Position numbers and translations under genes: made by a program. DNA of 64,000 nt from Flavobacterium sp. HBTb2-11-1 (GTDB taxonomy: Bacteria; Bacteroidota; Bacteroidia; Flavobacteriales; Flavobacteriaceae), in assembly GCF_009826975.1 (NCBI RefSeq), contig NZ_WUMO01000001.1, positions 248,001-312,000 on the forward strand, given 5' to 3'. The notes beneath the pieces are model-generated. The model searched no databases and was not told the origin of the DNA. It saw nothing but the letters and a program-made list of their open reading frames with translations. This document shows, in pieces, positions 26,825 to 34,772 of this stretch; position 1 is the first letter of the stretch; each line of letters begins with the position of its first letter.

Positions 26825-27697
26825 ATGGAACTCTATCAATTGCAATATTTTATTAAAACGGCTGAGGTTTTGCACTTTACCAAAGCGGCAGAATTGTGTT
26901 TTGTAACGCAATCGGGACTTTCGCAACAAATTAAAAAGCTGGAAGAAGAGCTCGGAATGCCATTGTTTAAGCGAATTGGAAAAAAAGTGCAGTTGACAGA
27001 AGCAGGAGCTGTTTTTCTGATTCATGCTAAAAAAGTGGTTGAAAATCTAGAAAACGGTAAACAGGCGATTGAGGATTTAAACGAAATGATTGGCGGCGAA
27101 CTCCGAATTGGCGTAACCTATATTTTTGGATTATTGATTCTGCCCGTAGTAAATGCATTTGCCAAAAGATACCAGAATTTGAGGATAATTGTAGAATATG
27201 GTACGACAGAAGCTTTAGAACAAAAACTGATTAATAATGAATTGGATTTGGTTTTGGTAATTTCGTCTCACGAAATTGGTCCTCCAATTCAGAAAGTGCC
27301 CTTGTTTACTTCAAATATGGTTATGGCAGTTTCAAAAAATCATGCTTTGGCTGAAATAGACAAAATACCATTTAAAAAAATAGCTGAAGTACCTTTGATT
27401 ATTCCGGGAAAAGGTTCTAATTCACGCGAATACGTAGAGTTGCTGTTTGTAAAACATAACATGAAACCAAAAATTTCGATCGAATTAAATTCGATTCATG
27501 CTTTACTGCAAATGGTAGAAAATAGCGATTGGGCAACTATTGTAGCTGAAAAAGCTTTGAAAGGTTGGGAACATAGCCTTAAAGCAATACAAATTACGGG
27601 AGTTTCGACCAAAAGAGATTCATATATGTTGACAATGGGGGGTTACCAGAAAAAGGCCGTAAAACTATTTATGGAAGAATTTAGAAAGAGCATCTGA
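26825..27697 (+). CDS. LysR-family transcriptional regulator
   Basis: 290 residues. The N-terminal winged helix-turn-helix reads MELYQLQYFIKTAEVLHFTK, AAELCFVTQSGLSQQIKKLE and MPLFKRIGKKVQLTEAG. The C-terminal part has the periplasmic-binding-like effector fold starting ELRIGVTYIFGLLILP. It most resembles the CynR/OxyR-like group in length and in the effector domain start. It is divergent from the MFS exporter gene, the standard arrangement for LysR regulators and their target. The coinducer is unknown. Confidence 0.92.
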   Translation: MELYQLQYFIKTAEVLHFTKAAELCFVTQSGLSQQIKKLEEELGMPLFKRIGKKVQLTEAGAVFLIHAKKVVENLENGKQAIEDLNEMIGGELRIGVTYIFGLLILPVVNAFAKRYQNLRIIVEYGTTEALEQKLINNELDLVLVISSHEIGPPIQKVPLFTSNMVMAVSKNHALAEIDKIPFKKIAEVPLIIPGKGSNSREYVELLFVKHNMKPKISIELNSIHALLQMVENSDWATIVAEKALKGWEHSLKAIQITGVSTKRDSYMLTMGGYQKKAVKLFMEEFRKSI

Positions 27698-27716
27698 AGT
27701 AACTTTGATTTTACTT

Positions 27717-27746
27717 TTGTAAAGTCAGATTTTTTTGTGTTATTTG
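27717..27746 (+). promoter_or_regulatory. tRNA-Ser promoter
   Basis: TTG at 27717-27719 and a -7 box GTTATTTG at 27739-27746, 19-nt spacer. The predicted start is about 5-7 nt past the box, just before the mature tRNA at 27758. Confidence 0.6.
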
Positions 27747-27757
27747 CAGACCAAAAT

Positions 27758-27844
27758 AGAGAGGTGTCCGAGTGGTTTAAGGAGCTAGCCTGGAAAGCTA
27801 GTATATGGGTAACTGTATCGAGGGTTCGAATCCCTTCTTCTCTG
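27758..27844 (+). tRNA. tRNA-Ser (anticodon GGA)
   Basis: Complete cloverleaf with a long variable arm (class II). Acceptor AGAGAGG pairs with CTTCTCT (one G-T); the anticodon stem CTAGC/GCTAG encloses loop CTGGAAA with anticodon GGA at 27792-27794. The T arm GAGGG-TTCGAAT-CCCTT is standard. CCA is not fully encoded after the discriminator G844. It reads UCC and UCU codons. Confidence 0.95.
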
Positions 27845-27851
27845 CAAAACT

Positions 27852-27894
27852 AATCCCGCAATTTCATCCAGAATGGAATTGCGGGATTTTTATT
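27852..27894 (+). terminator. Terminator after tRNA-Ser
   Basis: aatcccgcaatt pairs with aattgcgggatt, followed by T-rich sequence. Confidence 0.85.
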
Positions 27895-28033
27895 TGTCAA
27901 AATAGTGATGATTATTTTATATATTGCTTTTAAATTCAATTTTAATAATGTAAAAGAATGAAAGTCTCCCGATAGTTACCGCGAGGGGATTAACTTATTT
28001 TAAATGAATATTCTGCGTCTAATAATTAAAAAT

Positions 28034-28786
28034 CTAATTCTGTAAAGCGATTTTGACTTTCGGCATCATTCTGTCTACAAACATTTTGTAAGCTGCTTGA
28101 GAGGGATGTAAACCGTCTGAGGCAACAAGATTTGGATTGCTTAATCCCATACGTGTAATATCTGTAATCGAAACAAAAGCAACCTGACTGTTATTGCAAT
28201 AGTTTTCTGCGAAAGAATTGTATTGATCTATTTCTGAAGAAATTGTACTGGTTTGCTCTCCAAATAAACTTTTTCCATAAGGCGTGTAAGCATAATCTGG
28301 GATAGAAATGACTACAACATTTTTTCGATCACCTTTAGCCAGCATAATGGCTTTATTGACCAATTCAGGAAATTCTTTTTCGTAAACTGAAAAGCTTTTG
28401 TGCTGATATTGATTGTTAACTCCAATTAAAAGCGTTACCAAATCATAATTGGATTCTGGTTTTTGCGATTCGATTGCTGAAAGCAAATTAGATGTTGTCC
28501 AGCCAGTTGTTGCAATTATTTTTAATGAAATTGTACTGGAGTACATGGCGTTTAAACTTGCTTTTAGCTGTTCTGGAAAACGACACGTTTCACAAACGCT
28601 CTGACCAATAGTATAACTGTCGCCTAATGCTAAATAATTTACAGAACTTGAAATTGGAGGATTTGTAGTGGGTGGATTTACAACTGGCGGAGTTGTTGTA
28701 ATAGGAGATGAGGGTTCGTCTGAACTGCAACTTAGAAGAAATCCTGAAAGTATAACAATAACTATCTGTTTAAAATCTGGTTTCAT
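28034..28786 (-). CDS. SGNH/GDSL-family hydrolase lipoprotein
   Basis: 250 residues. Lipobox LSGFLLSC with the serine/acidic SSDEP tail, then a Pro/Thr-rich linker (about residues 26-46), then an SGNH hydrolase domain. The catalytic blocks are seen: LALGDSYTIG (block I serine), TLLIGVNNQ (block III Asn) and SDGLHPSQAAY (block V Asp-His). Such enzymes hydrolyse esters, often acetyl groups on polysaccharides or lipids. The lipid anchor and acidic tail suggest a surface-exposed enzyme. It is alone, downstream of a tRNA. Confidence 0.9.
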   Translation of the reverse strand: MKPDFKQIVIVILSGFLLSCSSDEPSSPITTTPPVVNPPTTNPPISSSVNYLALGDSYTIGQSVCETCRFPEQLKASLNAMYSSTISLKIIATTGWTTSNLLSAIESQKPESNYDLVTLLIGVNNQYQHKSFSVYEKEFPELVNKAIMLAKGDRKNVVVISIPDYAYTPYGKSLFGEQTSTISSEIDQYNSFAENYCNNSQVAFVSITDITRMGLSNPNLVASDGLHPSQAAYKMFVDRMMPKVKIALQN

Positions 28787-28838
28787 AATTTTTTTAAATT
28801 AAAATGGCTTTAAACAAATAGTTACGTTAAATAGGGTG

Positions 28839-29267
28839 TTACGGTTTTATGGCTTCTTTATAAATATTTCTTTCCATGGTGATATTTAATCTTGCGAACA
28901 TTTCAGAGATATTAAAACCTTCTTTTTTATAGTAAGCTTGCACGGCCTCTTTGGCGTTTTTCAAGACCATTTCATTTTCCCAAACAGCAATTGTTATGTA
29001 AATTAAATTACCATTTTCGTCAGTACGCTCATATGCATTGTCATTTATGAATCCGTCTAAATGCTTTATAAAATTGCGGTTGATTTGTACTCGTTCTAAA
29101 AACTCTTGTTTTGATTTTTCGGGAACGATAAATTGGTCGATAAAAATTTGTTGCATGGTTTCTGATTTTTTAGTTTCAATTTCTGGATTAATTCTTGAGG
29201 ATTGAGCATTTGTTCTATAGTTGAATAATGTCAAAAAGACAATTCCGATTAAAATATTTGTTTTCAT
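28839..29267 (-). CDS. Secreted ABM-like (dimeric ferredoxin-like) protein
   Basis: 142 residues with a signal peptide (MKTNILIGIVFLTLFNYRTNA). The mature part has the antibiotic biosynthesis monooxygenase-like pattern: IFIDQFIVPEKSKQEFLERV, DGFINDNAYERTDENGNLIY, and IAVWENEMVLKNAKEAVQAY. ABM proteins usually act in the cytosol and are often heme or quinone oxidases; an exported version is unusual, and only the fold is suggested. It lies 67 nt downstream of an AraC gene on the same strand. Confidence 0.7.
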   Translation of the reverse strand: MKTNILIGIVFLTLFNYRTNAQSSRINPEIETKKSETMQQIFIDQFIVPEKSKQEFLERVQINRNFIKHLDGFINDNAYERTDENGNLIYITIAVWENEMVLKNAKEAVQAYYKKEGFNISEMFARLNITMERNIYKEAIKP

Positions 29268-29334
29268 AACTCCTGTTTTTATTGATGTAAAATTCAGAAT
29301 TGCGAAAACTTAATCCTTGTAAAAAATCATTGAT

Positions 29335-30108
29335 TTACCAAAAAGATGGGAAATTGAAAAACTCACTTGGAGTTTGTCCTGTAAACAACTTGAAATCTTT
29401 ATTAAAATGTGGCTGGTCAAAATATCCGGCATCAATAGCCAGATCGATGAGGTTTTGATTTTTTTGTTTGTGATCGATGATTGATTTTATGCGAACAACA
29501 TAGCAAAATTGTTTTGGAGAAGATCCAATTGTTTTTCGGAACCTTTTCTCAAATGCATCTTGACTGATAAAAAGCGCATCGGCAAGTTCTTTTATTTTAA
29601 TGATACCTTTTTTAGATTGTATGATAGTAATGGCCGCAGAGATTAAATTGTCGGGTTTGTAATTGTGCAGTCTTGATAAAAGAAACTGTTCTATAACAGC
29701 AATTTTTTGATTGTTGGTTTTTGCTTCCGCTAAAAGTTCTTCGATAACGGCGATTTTTTGCTGTGGAATAAAGTTGTCGAGCGAAACACTTTCTTCGAAT
29801 AATTCATGAAGTGGTTCTTTAAAAAAAGCTTTAGCTCCAGCTTCTTTAAATTGAACGACAAGAGTTGCCGTATCTTTTGCATAATTAATTAATCGTACTG
29901 ATTTGCGAATACCCGAAATTGTAGAAATGGGTAGTTTATCTTTCTGATTTTCTTTAATATAATTAACATCGCCTTTGCAGCGAAAAGCAATTGCTAGAGA
30001 AGTGCTGGGCAAAACCCGGTTTACCAATTCGTCTTCGCTTTCGATAATTCTGTAAGTCTTAATAAAAGGTCTTAACTGTTCTGTTGGAATGAAATCGATA
30101 ATGTTCAT
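29335..30108 (-). CDS. AraC-family transcriptional regulator
   Basis: 257 residues. The N-terminal ~130 residues start PTEQLRPFIKTYRIIESED, a sensor domain common in Bacteroidota AraC proteins. The C-terminal 100 residues carry two helix-turn-helix motifs: IKELADALFISQDAFEKRFR and LIDLAIDAGYFDQPHFNKDF, with GQTPSEF near the end. The gene lies upstream of the secreted ABM-like gene, which could be its target. The effector is not known. Confidence 0.9.
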   Translation of the reverse strand: MNIIDFIPTEQLRPFIKTYRIIESEDELVNRVLPSTSLAIAFRCKGDVNYIKENQKDKLPISTISGIRKSVRLINYAKDTATLVVQFKEAGAKAFFKEPLHELFEESVSLDNFIPQQKIAVIEELLAEAKTNNQKIAVIEQFLLSRLHNYKPDNLISAAITIIQSKKGIIKIKELADALFISQDAFEKRFRKTIGSSPKQFCYVVRIKSIIDHKQKNQNLIDLAIDAGYFDQPHFNKDFKLFTGQTPSEFFNFPSFW

Positions 30109-30153
30109 TTGAAAGTATTTTCAACAGGCTGAATGTCAAAGGTATGAAAAAAC

Positions 30154-30233
30154 AAAATTCCAATAACTTATCTGTCATTAAACAGTTTCAGTTATTGGAA
30201 TTTTTAAGAAATAAGTTATGTTACATAACTTAT
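30154..30233 (-). terminator. Terminator and adjacent 23-bp palindrome after the DUF3050 gene
   Basis: A perfect 14-bp stem (30154-30167 with 30191-30204), followed on the minus strand by a T-rich stretch, ends the DUF3050 transcript. Next to it is a separate palindrome with 11-nt arms and a 1-nt centre (ataagttatgt / acataacttat, 30211-30233), 7 nt past the DUF3050 stop. The palindrome may be an operator or a second hairpin. Confidence 0.7.
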
Positions 30234-30240
30234 AGTAATT

Positions 30241-31023
30241 TTAAACCATTTCGGCTTTCATCAAAATTTCTTCCTCGATAGCATTCCAAAGTCCGATGCG
30301 TTTTTCTAGAGCAAGAATCGAAACTTCTTCAACTTCTTTCCATTTTTGAGCATCGTTTTCACACAGTTCTGTAATCATTTGCATAGCCATTGGTCCATGT
30401 TCATCGGCATCCAATTCGATATGTCTTTCAAAATAGTATAGTAATTTTGCTAAATCGGTTTCCGGAAGGTTTTTCTGGAAGTTTTTCAAAATTTCAGTAA
30501 ACATACTCGGAATCAAATCTTCTCTTCCAAAAGTAAATGCTGCTGCAATTTCGTGTGGTTTTCCTTCTTCGATAACTCTAAAAGTAAAATCTAAAAAGGC
30601 TTTTACATTGGGATGCAGTGAACTTTGTTTGATTGCAACGAATATATTATGAAGAGAGGTCACCTCTGATAAGAATTTTAAAACTCCTGTTGTATCTGCG
30701 CCACAGTCTTCCATAGCTTCAAGATACATTTCGTAGTGGCTTTGTCTTCTTCCATCAATACTTAAATCACTCTCTTCTGCAAGAACAATTTCATTAATCA
30801 AATAACGTGTTTCTGGATTTTTGGTAGCAAACCAAGGTGTTGTTGTACAAGTAAGTTTGGCCTGTAAGGCTTTTAAAAGTGACATAAAATCCCAAACAGC
30901 AAAAACGTGAGTTTCTAGAAAACTGTGAAGATCATTTATATTTTGAATCTTATTGTATAAAGAGTGGTTTAATAGTTGGTCTTTTTGAGGTTGAATGCTT
31001 TTGTTTATCGTTTCGATATTCAT
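30241..31023 (-). CDS. DUF3050-family protein, heme-oxygenase-like helical fold
   Basis: 260 residues, all-helical. The segments SFLETHVFAVWDFMSLLKAL, NEIVLAEESDLS, HYEMYLEAMEDCGADT and FERHIELDADEHG match the DUF3050 family, thought to share the heme-oxygenase-like diiron-binding fold. The histidine and glutamate residues in these segments could ligate metal. The substrate is unknown. A perfect -7 box (TATCTTTG, 31043-31050 on the minus strand) sits just upstream. The gene is flanked by terminators and is probably monocistronic. Confidence 0.8.
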   Translation of the reverse strand: MNIETINKSIQPQKDQLLNHSLYNKIQNINDLHSFLETHVFAVWDFMSLLKALQAKLTCTTTPWFATKNPETRYLINEIVLAEESDLSIDGRRQSHYEMYLEAMEDCGADTTGVLKFLSEVTSLHNIFVAIKQSSLHPNVKAFLDFTFRVIEEGKPHEIAAAFTFGREDLIPSMFTEILKNFQKNLPETDLAKLLYYFERHIELDADEHGPMAMQMITELCENDAQKWKEVEEVSILALEKRIGLWNAIEEEILMKAEMV

Positions 31024-31042
31024 TTTTGAAAAAATTTTGATG

Positions 31043-31050
31043 CAAAGATA
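31043..31050 (-). promoter_or_regulatory. -7 box for the DUF3050 gene
   Basis: TATCTTTG on the minus strand, 20 nt before the ATG, matching TAnnTTTG exactly. Confidence 0.55.
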
Positions 31051-31080
31051 AAAAGCTTCTCCGTCAAGAAGAAGCTTTTT
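31051..31080 (-). terminator. Terminator after the acyl-CoA dehydrogenase gene
   Basis: aaaagcttct (31051-31060) pairs with agaagctttt (31070-31079); on the minus strand the stem ends in a T-run. Confidence 0.75.
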
Positions 31081-31114
31081 AGATTGATTTTATGTATATT
31101 TTAATAATTAGTGT

Positions 31115-32293
31115 TTATTTAAATGCTGGAATTCCAGTCACATCCATACCCGTTATCAATAAATGTATGTCGTGAGTTCCTTCATACGTAATAACACTTT
31201 CAAGGTTCATCATGTGGCGCATGATGGAGTATTCGCCAGTAATTCCCATGCCTCCGAGCATTTGTCTTGCTTCTCTAGCGATGGTAATGGCCATATTTAC
31301 GTTGTTGCGTTTTGCCATCGAAATTTGAGCAGAAGTTGCTCTACCTTCATTTCTTAAAACACCTAAGCGCCAAGTTAATAATTGTGCTTTTGTGATTTCG
31401 GTAATCATTTCTGCCAGTTTTTTCTGCTGTAATTGAGTTCCTCCAATCGGTTTTCCGAACTGAATTCTTTCCTTCGAATATCGTAAAGCCGTATCATAAC
31501 AATCCATAGCAGCTCCGATTGCTCCCCATGCAATTCCGTAACGAGCTGAATCTAAACAGCCCAGTGGAGCACCAAGACCAGATTTATTTGGCAGAAGGTT
31601 TTCTTTTGGAACTTTTACATTATCAAAGATTAATTCTCCTGTTGCAGAGGCACGAAGTGACCATTTGTTATGAGTTTCTGGCGTTGTAAAGCCTTCCATT
31701 CCTCGTTCTACAATTAAACCGTGAATTCTTCCTTCTTCATTTTTAGCCCAAACAACCGCAATATCAGCAAAAGGGGCGTTAGAAATCCACATTTTAGCAC
31801 CATTTAAAAGATAATGATCTCCCATATCTTTAAAATTAGTGATCATACTTCCAGGATCAGAACCATGATCTGGTTCGGTTAATCCGAAACAGCCTATATA
31901 TTCTCCAGTAGCAAGCTTTGGAAGATATTTCATTCTTTGTTCCTCGTTTCCATATTTCCAAATTGGGTACATTACTAGAGAAGATTGAACAGATGAGGTT
32001 GATCTTACACCAGAATCGCCCCTTTCTATTTCCTGCATAATTAAACCATAAGAAATTTGGTCTAATCCTGCTCCGCCATATTCTACAGGAATATAAGGTC
32101 CGAAACCACCGATTTCTCCAAGACCTTTAATAATTTGTTTAGGAAATTCTGCTTTTTGCGCGTATTCTTCTATAATAGGAGAAACTTCTTTTTTAACCCA
32201 AGCACGAGCAGATTCGCGAACTAATTTATGTTCGTCAGATAGTAAATCGTCTAAGTTAAAATAATCTGGAGATTGAAATAGGTCTGGTTTCAT
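31115..32293 (-). CDS. Acyl-CoA dehydrogenase, glutaryl-CoA dehydrogenase-like
   Basis: 392 residues starting MKPDLFQSPDYFNLDDLLSD; a -7 box at 32314-32321 lies just upstream and rules out the longer frame beginning at 32311. The FAD-binding motif GCFGLTEPDHGSDPGSM and the catalytic glutamate in VITYEGTHDIHLLITG are those of glutaryl-CoA dehydrogenase, which oxidises and decarboxylates glutaryl-CoA to crotonyl-CoA in lysine and tryptophan breakdown. The arginine-bearing ARYGIAWGAIGAAMD segment also fits. The substrate is inferred from family resemblance. Confidence 0.88.
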   Translation of the reverse strand: MKPDLFQSPDYFNLDDLLSDEHKLVRESARAWVKKEVSPIIEEYAQKAEFPKQIIKGLGEIGGFGPYIPVEYGGAGLDQISYGLIMQEIERGDSGVRSTSSVQSSLVMYPIWKYGNEEQRMKYLPKLATGEYIGCFGLTEPDHGSDPGSMITNFKDMGDHYLLNGAKMWISNAPFADIAVVWAKNEEGRIHGLIVERGMEGFTTPETHNKWSLRASATGELIFDNVKVPKENLLPNKSGLGAPLGCLDSARYGIAWGAIGAAMDCYDTALRYSKERIQFGKPIGGTQLQQKKLAEMITEITKAQLLTWRLGVLRNEGRATSAQISMAKRNNVNMAITIAREARQMLGGMGITGEYSIMRHMMNLESVITYEGTHDIHLLITGMDVTGIPAFK

Positions 32294-32313
32294 GATTTTT
32301 AAATTTAGCAAAG

Positions 32314-32321
32314 CAAATTTA
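32314..32321 (-). promoter_or_regulatory. -7 box for the acyl-CoA dehydrogenase gene
   Basis: TAAATTTG on the minus strand, an exact TAnnTTTG match 21 nt before the ATG at 32293. A candidate -33 TTG lies 22 nt upstream (plus-strand caa at 32344-32346). Confidence 0.55.
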
Positions 32322-32405
32322 CATAATAAAAATATAACAAATACAAGTTAAAATGTTATATTTATTTATCGCAAAAATAAAATTAATAGGAATTTGGCAA
32401 ATAAA

Positions 32406-32439
32406 TTGTAGTTTTTTGATAATTTATAGACTATTTTTG
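32406..32439 (+). promoter_or_regulatory. Promoter of the TPR-AraC regulator
   Basis: TATTTTTG (32432-32439) with TTG at 32406-32408, a 23-nt spacer at the upper end of the accepted range. The ATG at 32459 follows after 20 nt. Confidence 0.5.
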
Positions 32440-32458
32440 AATTCCAAAAACAAACTTA

Positions 32459-34234
32459 ATGAGGCTGATCATCTCTTTTTTCTTTTTACTACTAATATTT
32501 TCCACTGGGTCTGCTCAAACTACAGGAGAGCTCACGGAACAAAAGTACTTAGAATTACAGGATAAAATCCGTTTTAGCATTAATGGAAATTATGATGAGG
32601 GTTTATCCTATGTAAATCAGATGATTAAGTCTAAAAATGAGATTCATCAAGCCTTCGCTTATGCTGCAGGTTCTTACCTGTATCAACTAAAAGGAAATGC
32701 TAGTCAATCTGATAAAATGTATACAGAAGCAATAAAGCATTTAGCTAAAATTCCAGAGTCTAATGATAAAATAAAGTTACATGCGTATTTATGCAACTAC
32801 AGAGGCCTTACTTTCTGGAAAAGATCAAACTATGGTAAAGCTCTTAGCAGTTATCAGGAAGGAGTCAAACTTTCTTCTAAAATAAATGATGTTGTACAAA
32901 TTGTAAAATTTAAAGCCAATATTGCTTTACTAAATGAAGGCGTTGGTAATTATCAGTTGTCTATAAAAATATTAAGACAGAATGATGCATTCCTCGATAA
33001 GAATGAGAGTTTGTATGAAAAAGATCAGTTTCAGAATTCTAAAAGTAATACCTACACAAACCTTGGAAATTCTTATGAAGGATATTATTATAAGAATCGA
33101 GAGAAAGCATATCTATTAGATTCTGCAGAGTATTATTATAAAAAAAGTATAGCCTATTCGGATAGATTTATTGACAATAAGACTATTTCTAAACTTAGTT
33201 TAGGAAATATTTATTTGATTAAAAAGGATTATGTAAATGCGGAAAAAATTTATTACGATATCTCTTTTTATGCAAAACAGACTGATAATGAAGATTTGTA
33301 TCAAATTGCGAATTATAATTTAGGGGATCTTTATTATTCTATAAAGAAATACGATAAAGCTCTTATATTTTTAAAAAAGGTAGATTCTATTAGCCAAAAG
33401 ACTAAGACTATAGATAATAGTTATTTTAAGTCTAATTATATACAAGCTAAAATCTACAGTATCAAAAATGAACCCGAGCAGGCTTATAAATATTCCAAGC
33501 TATACTTGGATGCTTATGAGAAATATGAAGGAAATCTTAGGGAAGAGACATTAGAGGTAAACTACAAACTGGGAACAGCAGACCTTAGTGACGAGATGAT
33601 TAGTGTTCAGGAGAAGTATAAATATGAAGTGTTTTGGAATAAAGCATTAAAAATATTTTATGTTATTCTAGTAATCGGAATTGTATTTTTCCTCATCAAA
33701 AATATTCGGGATAAAAATAAAGCCCAAAAGAAAATGAACGCTTTAATTGAAGAGTTCAAAGCTAATCTGGAGAAAAAAGAAATTGAAAAAACAAGAATAG
33801 AGAAAGAACCTTTTGAAAAAGCGGCTAAGGAGGTTGTTGAAACAGAAGATGTGGCTTTGAAAAAGGAAAATGCAAATTTGAGTATTGATGAGGCTAAAGA
33901 AAATAAGATAGTCGAAAAATTATTGGCTTTAGAAGAAAAACTAGAATATTTAAATGCTGATTTTACGCTTTCTTATGTCGCTAAAAAAATAAAAACCAAT
34001 ACTACTTATCTATCTTATGTTGTGAATAAAAGATTTGGAAAATCTTTTAGTGAATATTCTAATGAGTTGAAGATTAATTATGTTATTAACCAAATGATTA
34101 CAAACCATTTGTACCGCAAATATTCTACACAAGCAATTGCGGAAAGCGTAGGATTTAAAAATGCAGTTTCTTTTGCAAAATCATTTCGCAAAAGAACTGG
34201 AGTGTCTCCAGCTCAGTTTGCGAATAATATCTAG
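32459..34234 (+). CDS. Membrane-tethered TPR-AraC regulator of the peptide locus
   Basis: 591 residues. Signal peptide (LIISFFFLLLIFSTGSA), then about 370 residues of TPR repeats (e.g. IANYNLGDLYYSIKKYDKA and AYKYSKLYLDAYEKYE). A transmembrane helix lies near residues 397-415 (IFYVILVIGIVFFLI), then a charged helix and a C-terminal AraC-type DNA-binding domain (about 500-591, with LSYVAKKIKTNTTYLSYVV and QAIAESVGFKNAVSFAKSF). The TPRs are periplasmic and the HTH cytoplasmic. This architecture is known in Bacteroidota, ligands mostly unknown. Its 3' end meets three peptide genes head-on; TPR domains bind peptides in Gram-positive quorum sensing, so a peptide ligand is plausible (inference). 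Confidence 0.85.
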   Translation: MRLIISFFFLLLIFSTGSAQTTGELTEQKYLELQDKIRFSINGNYDEGLSYVNQMIKSKNEIHQAFAYAAGSYLYQLKGNASQSDKMYTEAIKHLAKIPESNDKIKLHAYLCNYRGLTFWKRSNYGKALSSYQEGVKLSSKINDVVQIVKFKANIALLNEGVGNYQLSIKILRQNDAFLDKNESLYEKDQFQNSKSNTYTNLGNSYEGYYYKNREKAYLLDSAEYYYKKSIAYSDRFIDNKTISKLSLGNIYLIKKDYVNAEKIYYDISFYAKQTDNEDLYQIANYNLGDLYYSIKKYDKALIFLKKVDSISQKTKTIDNSYFKSNYIQAKIYSIKNEPEQAYKYSKLYLDAYEKYEGNLREETLEVNYKLGTADLSDEMISVQEKYKYEVFWNKALKIFYVILVIGIVFFLIKNIRDKNKAQKKMNALIEEFKANLEKKEIEKTRIEKEPFEKAAKEVVETEDVALKKENANLSIDEAKENKIVEKLLALEEKLEYLNADFTLSYVAKKIKTNTTYLSYVVNKRFGKSFSEYSNELKINYVINQMITNHLYRKYSTQAIAESVGFKNAVSFAKSFRKRTGVSPAQFANNI

Positions 34235-34257
34235 TTTTAATAAATTGATTGTAATTT

Positions 34258-34401
34258 TTATGTACTTCCGTTACCACCATTTCCTTTACTTGGATATGGC
34301 TCAGGAAGCGGTTCTTCATCTCCCCCTTTAATTGTTTTTTGTTCTTTTTTAGAAATTGTATCTAGTAGAAAATCTTCGAATGTTAATTTGCTATTTTTCA
34401 T
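34258..34401 (-). CDS. Double-glycine leader peptide, copy A
   Basis: 47 residues. The leader ends KKEQKTIKGG, a classic C39-peptidase (double-glycine) leader ending, with about 27 residues before the cut. The 20-residue core is acidic and Pro/Gly-rich, starts DEEPLPEPYP, ends GNGGNGST and has no cysteine. Its stop lies 23 nt from the end of the convergent regulator gene. It is one of three tandem copies at 185- and 186-nt spacing. No RBS is visible. Confidence 0.85.
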   Translation of the reverse strand: MKNSKLTFEDFLLDTISKKEQKTIKGGDEEPLPEPYPSKGNGGNGST

Positions 34402-34442
34402 GACTTGATTTTTTGATTTACTTTTAAATGTTTTCGTTCTGT

Positions 34443-34586
34443 TTATGTACTTCCATTTCCACCATTTCCTTTACTTGGATATGGCTCAGGAAGCGGTTCT
34501 TCATCTCCCCCTTTAATTGTTTTTTGTTCTTTTTTAGAAATTGTATCTAGTAGAAAATCTTCGAATGTTAATTTGCTATTTTTCAT
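34443..34586 (-). CDS. Double-glycine leader peptide, copy B
   Basis: 47 residues, protein identical to copy A throughout, with only silent nucleotide differences (for example in the GNGGNGST codons). The start context (tttttcatgacttg on the plus strand) is also shared. The copies form a tandem repeat of 185-186 bp including the spacer, so the array arose by duplication. Confidence 0.85.
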   Translation of the reverse strand: MKNSKLTFEDFLLDTISKKEQKTIKGGDEEPLPEPYPSKGNGGNGST

Positions 34587-34628
34587 GACTTGATTTTTTT
34601 GATTTACTTTTAAATGTTTTCGTTCTGT

Positions 34629-34772
34629 TTATGTACTTCCATTTCCACCATTTCCTTTACTTGGATATGGCTCAGGAAGCGGCTCTTCATCTCCTCCTTT
34701 AATTGTTTTCTGTTCTTTCTTAGAAATTGTATCTAGTAGAAAATCTTCGAATGTTAATTTTGACTTTTTCAT
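34629..34772 (-). CDS. Double-glycine leader peptide, copy C
   Basis: 47 residues, identical to copies A and B except residue 3 (Lys instead of Asn) and more silent changes. It is the first copy downstream of the only candidate promoter region (34773-34860), so the three are probably cotranscribed from here. The core is again DEEPLPEPYP...GNGGNGST. Confidence 0.85.
   Translation of the reverse strand: MKKSKLTFEDFLLDTISKKEQKTIKGGDEEPLPEPYPSKGNGGNGST

Larger units (their letters stand above)
34258..34772 (-). repeat. Tandem triplication of the peptide gene
   Basis: Three 144-bp genes with conserved spacers of 41-42 bp, period 185-186 bp. Copies A and B are closest; copy C differs more, suggesting it is the older one. 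The amino acid core is invariant. Confidence 0.9.

Noticed and set aside
31115-32311. Longer start (32311) for the acyl-CoA dehydrogenase.
   Set aside because: The -7 box at 32314-32321 leaves no room for a leader, and MKPDLFQ at 32293 matches the family.
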